The notes: generated by a model from the letters alone, not told the origin. Shown: positions 26,156-35,842, counted from the stretch's first letter. The stretch is 64,000 bases of DNA from Saprospira sp. CCB-QB6 (GCF_028464065.1 NZ_CP116808.1:3811501-3875500), one strand, 5' to 3'. Program-made: numbers and translations.

Positions 26156-27610
26156 TTATTTTCGCAATTCGAGTAGTTCTCGAAAAGAGAGTTGGCCGAT
26201 AAGAAAGGCGCTTAAAAGAGAGGCAGCGCCGGCCAATAAAATTTTGAACCAAAAAATAAAAGGCAAAAATTGGCTGCTATAAAAAATACCGAAGCTCAAT
26301 AGGCTGCCTAAAATAAAACGTAGGAATAAAGCCAGTGAAAAATAATTGCGCAAATTGGGAAAGTAGCGAAAAGTTAAAAAGATTTCGGTTACTGCGATAA
26401 AAAACTGAGTGATTAAGGTGGCTACAGCTGCGCCCAAGGCTCCATAAGCGGGAATCCAAAAAAAGTTGAGGCCAAAATTGAGTAAAACGCCAAAGGCGAA
26501 AAAAATATTCATTTCTTTTAGGCGGGCGGCGGCAGTAAGGAAGGTGCCAAAAATGTAAATTATTCCAGCGGCATTGGCCGAAAACAATAAAATTTGCAGT
26601 AAAAAAGGCGTTTGGCTATTACTGCTTTCATAAAGTGCGGGGGCGAGTTCATCGGCATAGAAAAATAGGGCGATGCTAAGCGAAAGAGATAAAAAACTCA
26701 TCCAGCGAAAAGCAGTTGCCATCAATTGGCCCAAATCTTTGAGTTCTAGTGGCCGCAACAAGCGAGAAAACATAGGCAATAATAAGCCCGCAAATAAATA
26801 AGCGATCATATTAAAGGCATCGAGCAAACGATAGGCAAAAGCATATTGATCGGCTTCCAATTTCCCTTTTTCTATGGGCAGCAAACGCTCAATCATAACG
26901 GCATCCATACGGCTGTATAAAGTCATTAGTAAAACGACAAAGGCGTAGGGCAGGGCTTGTTTGAGCAAAATATAAATTCGCTTGGGCGAAATTTTCCAGC
27001 GCAAAGGGCCTTCAATTTTTTTGGCCAAGAAAAAAGCACAGACCAAAAAAGTAAGGGCATAACCTAATGATTGCGCTTGCACAAACTGCAAAATATTGAA
27101 TGGGCCAAAAGGCTCGAGGGCCAGTAAAGTGTACAGTAAAATAATGAGCAATAATTTATCGAGAGCCGAAAGCAAACTATCGAGTCGATAAAAAGCCATG
27201 GCGGATAAATTGGAGCGCAAAAATAAAATTCCACTCAATAAAAATTGATTGAGTAAAATATAGGGCAAAATTTGCCAAGCCTCTTCGGTATAGCCCATCA
27301 AAAAGGCGCTGCCAAAAGCTAACGCAAAATAACTTAGCCCTAAAATGGCTTTGAGACTCAACAAAGAAGGCAAATAAGCTGAGCGCAAATTCTCTTGCTG
27401 CGAAATAAAACGGCTGTTGAATTGCAAAAGTCCCAAATCAGCCAAAAGTTGGAAAATAAAAGCAAAATTGAACAGACTAAAATAAAGTCCGTACTCGCCA
27501 TCATCCAAGCGGTTTTGAACCTGAAGGTCAATTCCAAAAATATAAAATGGCTTTATCAGCAGGTTGATGCCCACCAATAAAGCCAAATTTAATAGAAATG
27601 TTTTTTTCAT
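26156..27610 (-). CDS. Polysaccharide/lipid flippase of the MATE/MOP superfamily
   Basis: 484 residues from the ATG at 27608-27610, about a dozen membrane helices. Family signs: ASKRNV precedes the start but is outside; GEYGLYFSLFNFAFIFQLLADLGLLQF near the N-terminus (conserved GLYFSLFNF, DLGLLQF), MDAVMIERLLPIEKG after helix 6, AYGALGAAVATLITQF near the C-terminus. Oligosaccharide repeat-unit flippases of this type feed cell-surface polysaccharide synthesis. No glycosyltransferase cluster is nearby. It ends beside the type-B cluster. Confidence 0.85.
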   Translation of the reverse strand: MKKTFLLNLALLVGINLLIKPFYIFGIDLQVQNRLDDGEYGLYFSLFNFAFIFQLLADLGLLQFNSRFISQQENLRSAYLPSLLSLKAILGLSYFALAFGSAFLMGYTEEAWQILPYILLNQFLLSGILFLRSNLSAMAFYRLDSLLSALDKLLLIILLYTLLALEPFGPFNILQFVQAQSLGYALTFLVCAFFLAKKIEGPLRWKISPKRIYILLKQALPYAFVVLLMTLYSRMDAVMIERLLPIEKGKLEADQYAFAYRLLDAFNMIAYLFAGLLLPMFSRLLRPLELKDLGQLMATAFRWMSFLSLSLSIALFFYADELAPALYESSNSQTPFLLQILLFSANAAGIIYIFGTFLTAAARLKEMNIFFAFGVLLNFGLNFFWIPAYGALGAAVATLITQFFIAVTEIFLTFRYFPNLRNYFSLALFLRFILGSLLSFGIFYSSQFLPFIFWFKILLAGAASLLSAFLIGQLSFRELLELRK

Positions 27611-27620
27611 TACATTTCGC

Positions 27621-27926
27621 TTAGAAGCCGAACATTCCACCCAAATCGCCCATGCCTGGAGGCAAGATGTCTTTGAGCATGCTTTCTGTTTCGGCCGCTT
27701 CTTTTTCTGCTGCTGCAGCCAAAACGCGGTTCATGGCAGTAAGCAACAAATCTTCTAGTTCTTCATGATCGTCTAAAGAAAGCTCTGGATCAATTTTGAT
27801 GTCCAAAATTTGACGAGCAGCATTGGCACGAATTTGAATCGCTCCGCCCCCAGCTTGAGCACTCACTTCAATTTGCGTGAGGCGCTGGCGCATTTTCTCT
27901 TGTTGTTCTTGAATATTTCCAAACAT
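27621..27926 (-). CDS. YbaB/EbfC-family nucleoid-associated protein
   Basis: 101 residues from the ATG at 27924-27926 (MFGNIQEQQEKMRQRL). Typical YbaB: N-terminal coiled helix, central strand block GAIQIRANAARQILDIKIDP, helical ELEDLLLTAMNRVLAAAA, and a GMGDLGGMFGF tail. Binds DNA as a dimer. Ten bases upstream of the flippase on the same strand, so probably co-transcribed. Confidence 0.92.
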   Translation of the reverse strand: MFGNIQEQQEKMRQRLTQIEVSAQAGGGAIQIRANAARQILDIKIDPELSLDDHEELEDLLLTAMNRVLAAAAEKEAAETESMLKDILPPGMGDLGGMFGF

Positions 27927-27964
27927 AGTAGTTGCTGATTTTTTGCGAAGATAAGGAATCAAGA

Positions 27965-29923
27965 TTATTTTTCTACATCTTCTTCCAAAATGTAATCGCC
28001 CAACCATGCTTTGCGAATTGTCATTTGCTCTTTGCTTGCTTCTTCAAGTAAGTTGAGCGCATGTTCTTGTGGTACTTTTACTTTTTTGAGTTTTCCTTTC
28101 AAATTAACTTCTTGAAGGGCCAAGGGCTCTACTTTTTTCCCTTTTTTGATTTTGCGATTGCGCTTACGCATTTTACGCTTGCTCAATTTTTCTTCGCGCA
28201 AAACTAAAACTTCCAATTCGTAGCCTTCTTTGGCTTTGGTAGCATAAGAAGTTAATACTTCTTGGGCATTTATGGGCGTCAAATCTTTTCCGTCCCATTT
28301 TTTAAGCATATCGCCTTCTTGCAAGCCCAATTCTTTTCCAAAATCATCAATGAATTTTTCATTGGCAACCATCAAAAGACCTTGTTCTGGATTAAAGCCA
28401 ATTCCACCATTGGGATTAAAGCCCAAAAGCGAAATTTCGGTCCGAAAACCATGATCGCTATATTCAATGCCGGCTTCTTTCATCAATTCTACATAAGGCA
28501 AAGGCTCGGTGCCCGCCACATGCTTGAGCATAAATTCTTTGATTTCGGGAAAACCACTAACGGCCACCATTTCATCAAAAAGTTCTGCATCCTTAAATGG
28601 TTTTTGAATGCCGTATTTTTTGGCCAAATCTTGCATCATTTCCTGAATGCCATAAGCGCCCTTAGACAAAATGCGCAACTTTAAATCAATTGCCATCCCA
28701 ATCAAAGCACCCTGCATATAGACGTTGGGATATTGGTCTTTGTTTTCGTCCAAACAAGTTTTAGACATTTCCGTAAAAGGCAAATCTTTTTTGAAGTAGT
28801 CTGCCGTAGCCATTTTGGTCGACATCTCATTCAAAAAGTGCTCAGCAGAAACTAAACGCTGTTTTACTTGCACATGCTGAGCCGAATATTCTGTTACGCC
28901 CTCGTACAACCAAAGGTGCTCAGACATTTTCGGGTCGATATAATCGAAAAAATGAATTTCTTCCGAATGAATCGATAAAGGCGTTACAATATGAAAAAAT
29001 TCATGCGCCGCAACATCCCGAACAGTTTGGGCAATATCGCCAGACTCGCCCTCAAATAAACAGTAAAAAGAAGAGTAAGAATGCTCTAATGCTCCAGCAG
29101 AACCCGACAAAAAGCTTTGGCCACCTTCATTTAAGAAAATTAAAAAAGCATAATTATCTACCGGAAGTTTTCCGCCCAAATAAGCACGTTGAGATTCTAA
29201 AATGGGTTGAATTTCCTGAACCAAATCTTTTGATTTTACCATGCCCGTAGGCGAATAAGTCTGAATCAAAACATCTGCATTCCCAACTTTGATCACCGCC
29301 GTATCAGGCTTGGCATACAAAATTGGCGCATCTACCAATTTGTGATAATCATCCACCTGAAAAATATCGGTGTCTTCATCGCCAGCCACTCTTTTCATAG
29401 AGGTTCCGCCAAATAATTTTTTCGGACGATCAATTTCAATAGTGAATGGGCGACGCTCTTGCTCTGCGAAAAAACCAAAAATACCATGGTTATTGAAAAC
29501 AAAAACTTCATTTTTTGCATCAATATTGGTCCCCGCAGGCTCAAAAACTACATTTTCTTGCTTCGTATCCCAACTATCTTCTACTTGGTACTCAATGCGG
29601 GCCAATTTTGCGCCCTCTGCAATCACCCAACTGTTATCATCAGGATGCTTTACCGCCAATTCTTTTCCATTGACATCCAAAGCTTTAAAATTGGAAACAA
29701 AGCGACCAAAATCATAAATACTATAAGTGCCAGGCACCATTTTGGGCAAATGAAAACGCAATTCTCCTTGCGTATCAAAATCCTTGGGCTCTAAACTTAC
29801 GGTCAATTTATCATTTTTCACCGCATTTAAATCCACTTTATAGTGGTAAGTTGGGGGGGCGGTTTGTGCTTGGGCCTGCCAAGCAAAGCCACAAAAACCA
29901 AGGGCTAAAAGTAATTTTTTCAT
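27965..29923 (-). CDS. M61-family metalloprotease with PDZ domain
   Basis: 652 residues. Signal peptide to AQAQ (20). An N-terminal beta domain (about 25-190) is followed by the M61 catalytic domain with zinc motif AAHEFFHIVTPLSIH (HExxH) and the third ligand region LWLYEGVTEY. A PDZ-like segment lies near 490-575 (GGIGFNPEQGLLMVANEKF, LGLQEGDMLKKWDG). The C-terminal tail is Lys-rich. Glycyl-aminopeptidase-like, exported, probably at the cell surface or periplasm. Confidence 0.9.
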   Translation of the reverse strand: MKKLLLALGFCGFAWQAQAQTAPPTYHYKVDLNAVKNDKLTVSLEPKDFDTQGELRFHLPKMVPGTYSIYDFGRFVSNFKALDVNGKELAVKHPDDNSWVIAEGAKLARIEYQVEDSWDTKQENVVFEPAGTNIDAKNEVFVFNNHGIFGFFAEQERRPFTIEIDRPKKLFGGTSMKRVAGDEDTDIFQVDDYHKLVDAPILYAKPDTAVIKVGNADVLIQTYSPTGMVKSKDLVQEIQPILESQRAYLGGKLPVDNYAFLIFLNEGGQSFLSGSAGALEHSYSSFYCLFEGESGDIAQTVRDVAAHEFFHIVTPLSIHSEEIHFFDYIDPKMSEHLWLYEGVTEYSAQHVQVKQRLVSAEHFLNEMSTKMATADYFKKDLPFTEMSKTCLDENKDQYPNVYMQGALIGMAIDLKLRILSKGAYGIQEMMQDLAKKYGIQKPFKDAELFDEMVAVSGFPEIKEFMLKHVAGTEPLPYVELMKEAGIEYSDHGFRTEISLLGFNPNGGIGFNPEQGLLMVANEKFIDDFGKELGLQEGDMLKKWDGKDLTPINAQEVLTSYATKAKEGYELEVLVLREEKLSKRKMRKRNRKIKKGKKVEPLALQEVNLKGKLKKVKVPQEHALNLLEEASKEQMTIRKAWLGDYILEEDVEK

Positions 29924-29953
29924 AGTAAAAGGGTTTAATGATTTTTATATTTT

Positions 29954-30124
29954 GGGGCTGCCCCTCGCTTTGCTCGGGTCGGGCTGTGTCGTGGCTCGCT
30001 ATTCGCTCGGCCCTGCAGTTTTTTTTCGCTTCGCTTCAAAAAAAACTTGGGTCTGGCCTTCGGCCACCACTTTCCATCCCTCAGCCGCGTCGCTTCGCGC
30101 CTTTGCGGCGGCTGCGCCGCCTGC
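29954..30124 (+). repeat. Type-A hairpin element, copy 11 (subtype A1) with 3' hairpins
   Basis: (Number 10 was dropped: it is the type-B cluster.) Ends GGGGCTG and CATCCCTCAGCC. The variable stem is GTTTTTTTT/AAAAAAAAC, the GC hairpin is GGCCTTCGGCC, and it is followed by GCGGCGGCTGCGCCGCC-type hairpins to 30124. Lies in the divergent gap between M61 and the SPOR gene. Confidence 0.85.
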
Positions 30125-30429
30125 CAGATGAAAAAACGATTTCGCAACTCATAATACTTCAAAAGAAAAGTTTAAGCGCCTTTTTTCGATTAAGCATATT
30201 GTTTTCTAGATAGAGCCGCAGCCTTGTTTTTAGTCGAAAAAAGAATAAGGACCATTTTTTTTTGATAAACTGTCCGCAATAACTAAATTTTTTTTCAGAG
30301 TCTTCTATTTTTGGACGAACTCAACTGGGAGCTCTTTCCCCATCATCCTACGAACACATTAAAAAACTAACTTTCCTTGAAGAGCGAATTTTTTCTTTTT
30401 AATGCGTTCAACTAACATTTATATATAGT
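30125..30429. other. AT-rich leader before the SPOR gene
   Basis: This 305-base stretch has no credible gene. It is AT-rich and presumably carries promoters for the divergent M61 and SPOR genes. I cannot place a convincing -33/-7 pair. Confidence 0.4.
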
Positions 30430-31980
30430 ATGCGCGTACTACCATTTTTAATGGCTGCATTTATGGCGCTTCCACTTTGGGGGCAGCAGCTACAACAAAA
30501 CATCTATTTTGTGCAGTTGGCTACCTATGCCAATCCCGAGTACAAAGATTTTTCTAAGGTGCACAGCCAAGGCTACCTTTTTGCCGAAATGCAACCTACG
30601 GGCCTTTATCAGGTTCTGATGGGAACTTATAGCAATTATAATTCGGCCAAAAAGAAATTGGATGCCGTAAAAGCGAAGGGCTACAAAGATGCTTTTATTC
30701 AGCGCAGAGCGATTTCGGAGCAAGATGCCGTTTTTATTGTGCAAATGGCTACTTTGGACCAAAACGAAGATATTTATTGGCCCGATTGGGAGCGCCTAAC
30801 GACTCAACTTAGTCTACAACTATCGGATAAAAAATTGCGCATTGCAGCTGGACCTTATTACAGCCAAGCCGAAGCCGATGCGGCCTTAAAAACTATTCAG
30901 GCTAAAGGTGGCCGCCAAGATATGATCGTTCGCCGAGTAAGCGAAAAAGCTTTGCACCCCCTCAGCAATTTTGAGCGTCAAAAATCAAAAAGCTATGGCA
31001 AAAAAACGGCGGTTCGTTCTAGCGTAAAAAGTTTGCAGTTGGCCCTCAACCAAACGGGCGATTATCGAGAAAAAGTAGATGGCCAATGGGGCCCCAATAC
31101 CGAAAAATCGCTTTTGGCTTTTATGCAAAAAGATCGGACGGTCCAGAAATACCAGCTGTTGAGCCAGGACAACTTTTTTAAGGAAGAGGTAGAAAAGTAT
31201 AGCTTGCAATACTATCTTAATCTGATTGACCAAGATCCAGTACAGGCAGAGGCGGGCCTCAAGCAATTTAAGCATCCTTTGGCCAAAGTATACCGTGCTT
31301 ATATGTATCGCAATGGCGATCTTGTTATTGATAATGCCGATGCAACAATTAACCAGTTGATGCAAGCTGCCATTGGCCAAGTATTTATCAATTATCATCA
31401 AAAAACGCGTTACGATTTTAGCCAACAATATGCTTATGGCGATATTCGTCAATTGATTCAGCATTTGCGGGCCATTCATGAGGCCGTAAAAGATGAGCCT
31501 GATGTACCTTGTTGGTTTTTCCGTCGCCACCCACAATTAGCGGCAGAAGCTTTTGCGCCTTATTGGAATAATGAGCGAGATGAATATCAAATTTCTAGCG
31601 ATTGCGGAAGCTTTTTGAGTATGCCTTCTATGCAATTGTTGTTGGCCATGACGCAGGATTTATCTGGCGGAAAAGAAAGTAAAGATTTGGCCCAACTCAA
31701 TTTGCTTTATGCTTTTCCTAGAGGATTGGAATATGACCAAATGAAAGCTTTAGAAGCTTGGAACAATCGTATTTGGGAACAACTAGCGACTTGGAGACAG
31801 GGAGCTCCTTTGCAAGCAAATAGCTACAAAAGTTTGAAAGTAGCTTATTATAATAGCCTTAGAGAACTGGAAGATTATTTTATCCAAAAAGGATTTAGCA
31901 ATCGGGATGCTAGAGGCTTAGGCTTGCAAACTTTGCAATTTGCGATTGGTTGTCAGTTAGATGCAGCTTGCAAAGGATAA
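30430..31980 (+). CDS. Exported protein with two SPOR-like domains and a peptidoglycan-binding-like domain
   Basis: 516 residues. Signal peptide ending near WGQQ. SPOR-like repeats at about 24-98 (YFVQLATYANPEY and YQVLMGTYSNYNSAKKKLDAVK) and 100-173 (FIVQMATLDQNED, LRIAAGPYYSQAEADAAL). A PG-binding-1-like segment follows at about 195-235 (SVKSLQLALNQTG, VDGQWGPNTEKSLLAFM). The C-terminal half (about 240-516) is helical with four or more Cys and no family I know. It probably attaches to septal or lateral peptidoglycan. Confidence 0.75.
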   Translation: MRVLPFLMAAFMALPLWGQQLQQNIYFVQLATYANPEYKDFSKVHSQGYLFAEMQPTGLYQVLMGTYSNYNSAKKKLDAVKAKGYKDAFIQRRAISEQDAVFIVQMATLDQNEDIYWPDWERLTTQLSLQLSDKKLRIAAGPYYSQAEADAALKTIQAKGGRQDMIVRRVSEKALHPLSNFERQKSKSYGKKTAVRSSVKSLQLALNQTGDYREKVDGQWGPNTEKSLLAFMQKDRTVQKYQLLSQDNFFKEEVEKYSLQYYLNLIDQDPVQAEAGLKQFKHPLAKVYRAYMYRNGDLVIDNADATINQLMQAAIGQVFINYHQKTRYDFSQQYAYGDIRQLIQHLRAIHEAVKDEPDVPCWFFRRHPQLAAEAFAPYWNNERDEYQISSDCGSFLSMPSMQLLLAMTQDLSGGKESKDLAQLNLLYAFPRGLEYDQMKALEAWNNRIWEQLATWRQGAPLQANSYKSLKVAYYNSLRELEDYFIQKGFSNRDARGLGLQTLQFAIGCQLDAACKG

Positions 31981-31995
31981 TTTTGCGGTTTTACA

Positions 31996-32143
31996 GGGCC
32001 GAAGGCCCGCAGGCTGAGGGATGGAAAGTGGTGCGGCGTAGCCGCAGACCCAGCAAAATGAGCGCAGCGAAATTTTGCGCAGGGCCGAGCGAATAGCGAG
32101 CCACGACAGAGCCCGACCCGAGCCGATAGGCGAGGGGCAGCCC
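31996..32143 (-). repeat. Type-A hairpin element, copy 12 (subtype A1)
   Basis: Minus orientation between two plus-strand genes. In element sense ends GGGCTG and CATCCCTCAGCC; the variable stem is AAAAT/ATTTT; the GC hairpin is GCGGCTACGCCGC; and a terminal GGGCCTTCGGCCC hairpin is present. Confidence 0.85.
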
Positions 32144-32154
32144 ATAAAAAATAG

Positions 32155-32196
32155 ATCTAAAAAGTCGGCAGCAAAAAAACTGTCGACTTTTTTTGG
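32155..32196 (+). terminator. Terminator after the SPOR gene
   Basis: AAAGTCGGCAG (32161-32171) pairs with CTGTCGACTTT (32180-32190) with one wobble, followed by T's. It lies beyond type-A copy 12, so the element would be inside the transcript. Confidence 0.8.
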
Positions 32197-32247
32197 GCAT
32201 AGAATTAGTCTTTATGAAGGAATAGAACAGTTTTTAAACAGAAAATT

Positions 32248-32901
32248 ATGCGCAACCTACTATATATCTTGCCTTTTTTGGGCCTAAGTTTTTTTGCTCA
32301 GGGGCAGCAAGATAGTTTAATTCGAGAAGGGGAATATTTTGGGACAACCACTTTTAATGGAGAAATTATCCCCATTTTAATTATTGATGGTGACACCTTA
32401 CCTACGATTAGTGGGATTGATGTACAGGTGAGTCGAAAACGCAATTTTGAAAATAGAGAAGAGCGGCGGCGGTATCATCAGTGGCGGCATTATGCGGCCA
32501 AGGTTTTTCCTTTGGCCTTAGAAGCGGTGCGTTTGCATCGGCAGATGGAAGAAGAGACTCGAGGAATGAGCCAGCGAAAAAAGAAGAAGTACATCAAGCA
32601 GTACCAAAAAGAATTGACGCCCGAATATGAGGAGCAGCTAAGAAAGTTGACCAAATCACAGGGGTATATTTTGATTAAAATGGTGGAACGGGAGTTGGAA
32701 CAGCCTTTTTATCAGGTGATTCGGAATTTTAGAGGGCGTTGGACCGCCGTAAAATGGCAGAGCATGGCATCTTGGTATGGCTACAATTTAAAAACGGGTT
32801 ATGACCCCAAAGATGATGAGCTTTTAGAGATGATTCTCAGTGATTTGGACCTTTCGTATGAGTACGATATGTATAATACGGATTGGGAAAAAGAGAAGTA
32901 A
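32248..32901 (+). CDS. DUF4294 family exported protein
   Basis: 217 residues. Signal peptide to FAQGQ (about 20). The conserved DUF4294 core is seen in RRRYHQWRHYAAKVFPLALEA, the basic stretch SQRKKKKYIKQYQKEL, and the tail YGYNLKTGYDPKDDELLEMI. The family is confined to Bacteroidota and has no known activity. Confidence 0.82.
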   Translation: MRNLLYILPFLGLSFFAQGQQDSLIREGEYFGTTTFNGEIIPILIIDGDTLPTISGIDVQVSRKRNFENREERRRYHQWRHYAAKVFPLALEAVRLHRQMEEETRGMSQRKKKKYIKQYQKELTPEYEEQLRKLTKSQGYILIKMVERELEQPFYQVIRNFRGRWTAVKWQSMASWYGYNLKTGYDPKDDELLEMILSDLDLSYEYDMYNTDWEKEK

Positions 32902-32914
32902 AGGATGAGAAATT

Positions 32915-32945
32915 AAAGCGGAAAAAAAACTTTTCCGCTTTTTTG
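32915..32945 (+). terminator. Terminator after the DUF4294 gene
   Basis: AAAGCGGAAAA (32915-32925) pairs with TTTTCCGCTTT (32931-32941), then T's. Confidence 0.85.
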
Positions 32946-33172
32946 TGACATCTAAAAAGCTTTAGACTCTAATAGTAGACGGAATACTTAATATAATCTA
33001 AAATCGCTTTGAAATCGCAACAAAAGCGCCTATATTATTTTATACATACAGCTAATCCTGGGCCCAGATCTAAAATTGCTTTAATCTCTTACAATATGGT
33101 AATTTTGGATGTTGTGCTAAACAAACAACTCGATCATCTTTTTTCTTAAAAGATGTTTTAACTAGAACAAGA

Positions 33173-34411
33173 ATGATTCCTGCTAAAAAACATAAACAAG
33201 AGGCGGCTCGTTTGGCCGCACTAGATAGCTACGGCATTTTGGATAGTCTACCAGAGGAAGACTATGACAACATTGTGGCTTTAGCTTCAAAAATTTGTGG
33301 CACACCCATGTCGATTATCAGTTTAATTGATGAAGATCGGCAGTGGTTTAAGGCCAAAAAAGGGCTAGAAGCGGATGAAACGCATCGCGATTTGGCTTTT
33401 TGTGCGCATGCTATTTTACAAGAAGAGGTGTTTATCATTGAAGATGCCAAAAAAGATGAGCGTTTCTGGGATAATCCCTTGGTTACAGGTGATCTGAATT
33501 TGGGCTTTTATGCGGGCGTGCCATTAGTGGGCAAAGAAGGTTTGCCTTTGGGGACGCTTTGCGTATTGGATCAAGCGCCTCGCACATTTTCTGAAGATGA
33601 AAAGCAAGCTTTAGAAATTTTGGGTCGACAAGTCGTGCGTCTTTTTGAGCTGCGCAAAAAACAAAGAGAAGCAGAAGAAGCTTTGTTGAGAGAACAAAAG
33701 CGGCATGCAGAGTTAGAGCGTTTTGCTCGAGTGGCGCTCAAGGACCTTAAAGCACCTATGCGCAATATTGCGAGTGTAACTCGCCTAATTTTGGCCGATG
33801 GGAAATTGGCCCTGCCCGATTCTAAGCGCCAGATGATGGAAAAGGTTTTGCAATCAGCAGATCGCTTGAAGTCAATGCTAGAGGGGCTTTGGAGTTATAA
33901 TCACGCAGAGGATTATCTCCAAGAAGAGCTCAAAGATATTCCTGTTTTGCCCTTACAACAGCATTTTCAGTTGGCTTATGGGCAAAAGGCGCATTTGGAG
34001 TGGAATCTGCCTTCATCGGTTTATTATCGCCCAAAATTGTTTAAGGTTTTATTAGATGAGTTGATTGATAACAGCTGCCGTTTTGCTAAACAAAATATGG
34101 TTTGGATCAATGTCTCTATTAAAGAGAGTCGACGTGGCTATCATTTAATCATTACGGACAATGGCCCTGGTATTCCTGAAGAAGCGATGGGAAAAGCCAA
34201 AGAACTGTTTTTCTCAGAAACGGATAAGGATAAATATGGCCAGCCTTGCCACGGTATAGGGTTGGCGCTTCTAGAAAAAATCCTTTTAAAGGAGGGGGGA
34301 AGCATTGAGCTATCGGCAGCACCTAAAGGAGGATTAACCGTAGAGATTAAAATTCCACATGTAGATATTCTCGAAGCACAGAATAGCACTATAGATAAGG
34401 AGGAACTTTAG
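33173..34411 (+). CDS. GAF-domain histidine-kinase-like protein lacking the phospho-acceptor histidine
   Basis: 412 residues. GAF domain at about 20-160 (ICGTPMSIISLIDEDRQWFK, FYAGVPLV, LGTLCVLD). A short coiled coil (about 160-185). The dimerisation helix reads VALKDLKAPMRNIAS, where the usual SHDLKAPLRNI has His; here residue 190 is Lys (AAG at 33740-33742). The HATPase domain is intact: N-box DELIDNSCRFA (Asn300), DNGPGIP (329-335), GIGLAL (361-366). No response regulator is adjacent. I infer a degenerate kinase that may bind ATP and act in a complex. Confidence 0.85.
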   Translation: MIPAKKHKQEAARLAALDSYGILDSLPEEDYDNIVALASKICGTPMSIISLIDEDRQWFKAKKGLEADETHRDLAFCAHAILQEEVFIIEDAKKDERFWDNPLVTGDLNLGFYAGVPLVGKEGLPLGTLCVLDQAPRTFSEDEKQALEILGRQVVRLFELRKKQREAEEALLREQKRHAELERFARVALKDLKAPMRNIASVTRLILADGKLALPDSKRQMMEKVLQSADRLKSMLEGLWSYNHAEDYLQEELKDIPVLPLQQHFQLAYGQKAHLEWNLPSSVYYRPKLFKVLLDELIDNSCRFAKQNMVWINVSIKESRRGYHLIITDNGPGIPEEAMGKAKELFFSETDKDKYGQPCHGIGLALLEKILLKEGGSIELSAAPKGGLTVEIKIPHVDILEAQNSTIDKEEL

Positions 34412-34421
34412 TTTTAGGACC

Positions 34422-34465
34422 AAAAAAACAGGGCGCTGGGAAATTTTTCCCAGCGCCCTGTTTTC
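34422..34465. terminator. Bidirectional terminator between the GAF/HATPase and ATP-grasp genes
   Basis: ACAGGGCGCTGGGAAA (34428-34443) pairs with TTTCCCAGCGCCCTGT (34446-34461), with A's and T's outside. Serves the convergent genes. Confidence 0.92.
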
Positions 34466-34478
34466 ATTTGATGAAGGA

Positions 34479-35525
34479 CTAAAAATCAATAACCGCTTCT
34501 TCGGCATTTTCTGCCCCTTCTTTCCGTTTCTTAAAGTATTCACGAGTCACTTTTATACCTTCTAAAGAAGACATATAGGGAATTCCCCTTTCGTGATTTT
34601 GTTTGGCAATCGTATAAATAATTTTCCAGTGGTTGAACAAGCATTTATAGGCCTCTCGGATAGGCATTTCAGGATCATAAATATGGGCAGGCTCCGAGTT
34701 GGTCCCATTGAGCTCCATTACCTGAATTTTTCCTGCATAAAGATCTTCTAAAGAGGCGGCTCGACAATCGTAACGGCCAAAATAAAAGCCCTCAATTTGC
34801 TTAGAAATACGATCAAAAGAAGCTTCTAATTCTGGCGTAATTAGGTGGTTGCGATTGAGAAAAGCCGTACCGCGACAATGATTTCCAATTTCTACCAAGC
34901 GCAAAGATTTCCCCTTGGGCAAAACTTCATCCAAACGATCAGCATACTGCTTGAGCAAAATGTCCAGATAATATTGCCCGCGATCAGAAGTTTGAAAAAG
35001 CGTTTGTAGGTCAGAAACTCCATCGCCCACTACGGTCAAAAAACTTTTTTCTACCAAAGAATTCACATGACCTTTTTCTTCATTGGGTAGGCGATAATAC
35101 AATACCCCAAATTCTAAGGGCATATTGACATAACTTTGCATCAGAATAAACTGATTGTGCTCGGCCAAATACTCTCGCAATTCTAGTTCATCATCAATTT
35201 TGGCCACAGCAAAACCGCGCTCGCCTTTATCGGGCTTCAAAATAAGTGGATAACTAAATTGCCCTTCTGCCACCGCTTTTAAGGCTACTGAAAGCGTATT
35301 TTCATTAGGCAAAAGCAAGGTTTTGGGGACAACATCCTCTGGCAAACGCCCCAAAATATCATACTTGGAATAGTCCACAAACCCACCCATATACATAGCT
35401 GGATTACTGGCACTAAAAAAGGTCATGGAACGTGCCTTGAGGCTGTACCAAAGGTAAACTACATAAACGGGGATATAAAAAAACCAAAAAGGCCAAAACT
35501 CCCATTTCAAGTATTTCTTATTCAT
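34479..35525 (-). CDS. ATP-grasp-fold protein of unknown substrate
   Basis: 348 residues. One membrane-like segment at about 11-28. ATP-grasp features: YPLILKPDKGERGFAVAKI (phosphate-binding strand and Lys), FILMQSYV, and the metal-binding end IQVMELNGTNSEPAHIYDP. Relatives are annotated as D-Ala-D-Ala-ligase-like. The substrate is unknown. The conserved GRYDCRA block suggests an amino-acid or peptide-like ligand, which is only a guess. Confidence 0.7.
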   Translation of the reverse strand: MNKKYLKWEFWPFWFFYIPVYVVYLWYSLKARSMTFFSASNPAMYMGGFVDYSKYDILGRLPEDVVPKTLLLPNENTLSVALKAVAEGQFSYPLILKPDKGERGFAVAKIDDELELREYLAEHNQFILMQSYVNMPLEFGVLYYRLPNEEKGHVNSLVEKSFLTVVGDGVSDLQTLFQTSDRGQYYLDILLKQYADRLDEVLPKGKSLRLVEIGNHCRGTAFLNRNHLITPELEASFDRISKQIEGFYFGRYDCRAASLEDLYAGKIQVMELNGTNSEPAHIYDPEMPIREAYKCLFNHWKIIYTIAKQNHERGIPYMSSLEGIKVTREYFKKRKEGAENAEEAVIDF

Positions 35526-35619
35526 AGGCTAACAGAATTCGTTGTCACATAATACGTCCACTTCTCTTAGATGGATTTTAAAGCGCTTCCCCCTAAGTTA
35601 GAATCTTTTTTTATTTTTT

Positions 35620-35775
35620 GGGGCTGCCCCTCCCTTTGGTCGGGTCGGGCTGTGTCGTGGCTCGCAGGTCTGCTCGGCCCTGCGGCGCAAAGCGCCTTGG
35701 TCTGCGGCTTCGCCGCCCCACTTTCCATCCCTCAGCCGCGTCGCTTCGCTCCTTTGCGGCGGCTACGCCGCCTGT
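35620..35775 (+). repeat. Type-A hairpin element, copy 13 (subtype A1) with 3' hairpins
   Basis: Ends GGGGCTG and CATCCCTCAGCC. The variable stem is GGCGC-AAA-GCGCC, the GC hairpin is GCGGCTTCGCCGC, and a GCGGCGGCTACGCCGCC-type tail follows. It fills most of the gap before the thiolase. Confidence 0.87.
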
Positions 35776-35782
35776 CCGCTGC

Positions 35783-35820
35783 TAAAAAAAAACGGCCCTC
35801 CTTGCCAAGCAAAGAGGGAC
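35783..35820 (-). terminator. Terminator of the thiolase gene
   Basis: On the minus strand CCCTCTTTGC pairs with GCAAGGAGGG (ten pairs, one G-U), followed by a nine-T run. Confidence 0.85.
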
Positions 35821-35842
35821 GCTTTTAGTTTGGACCGAAGAA

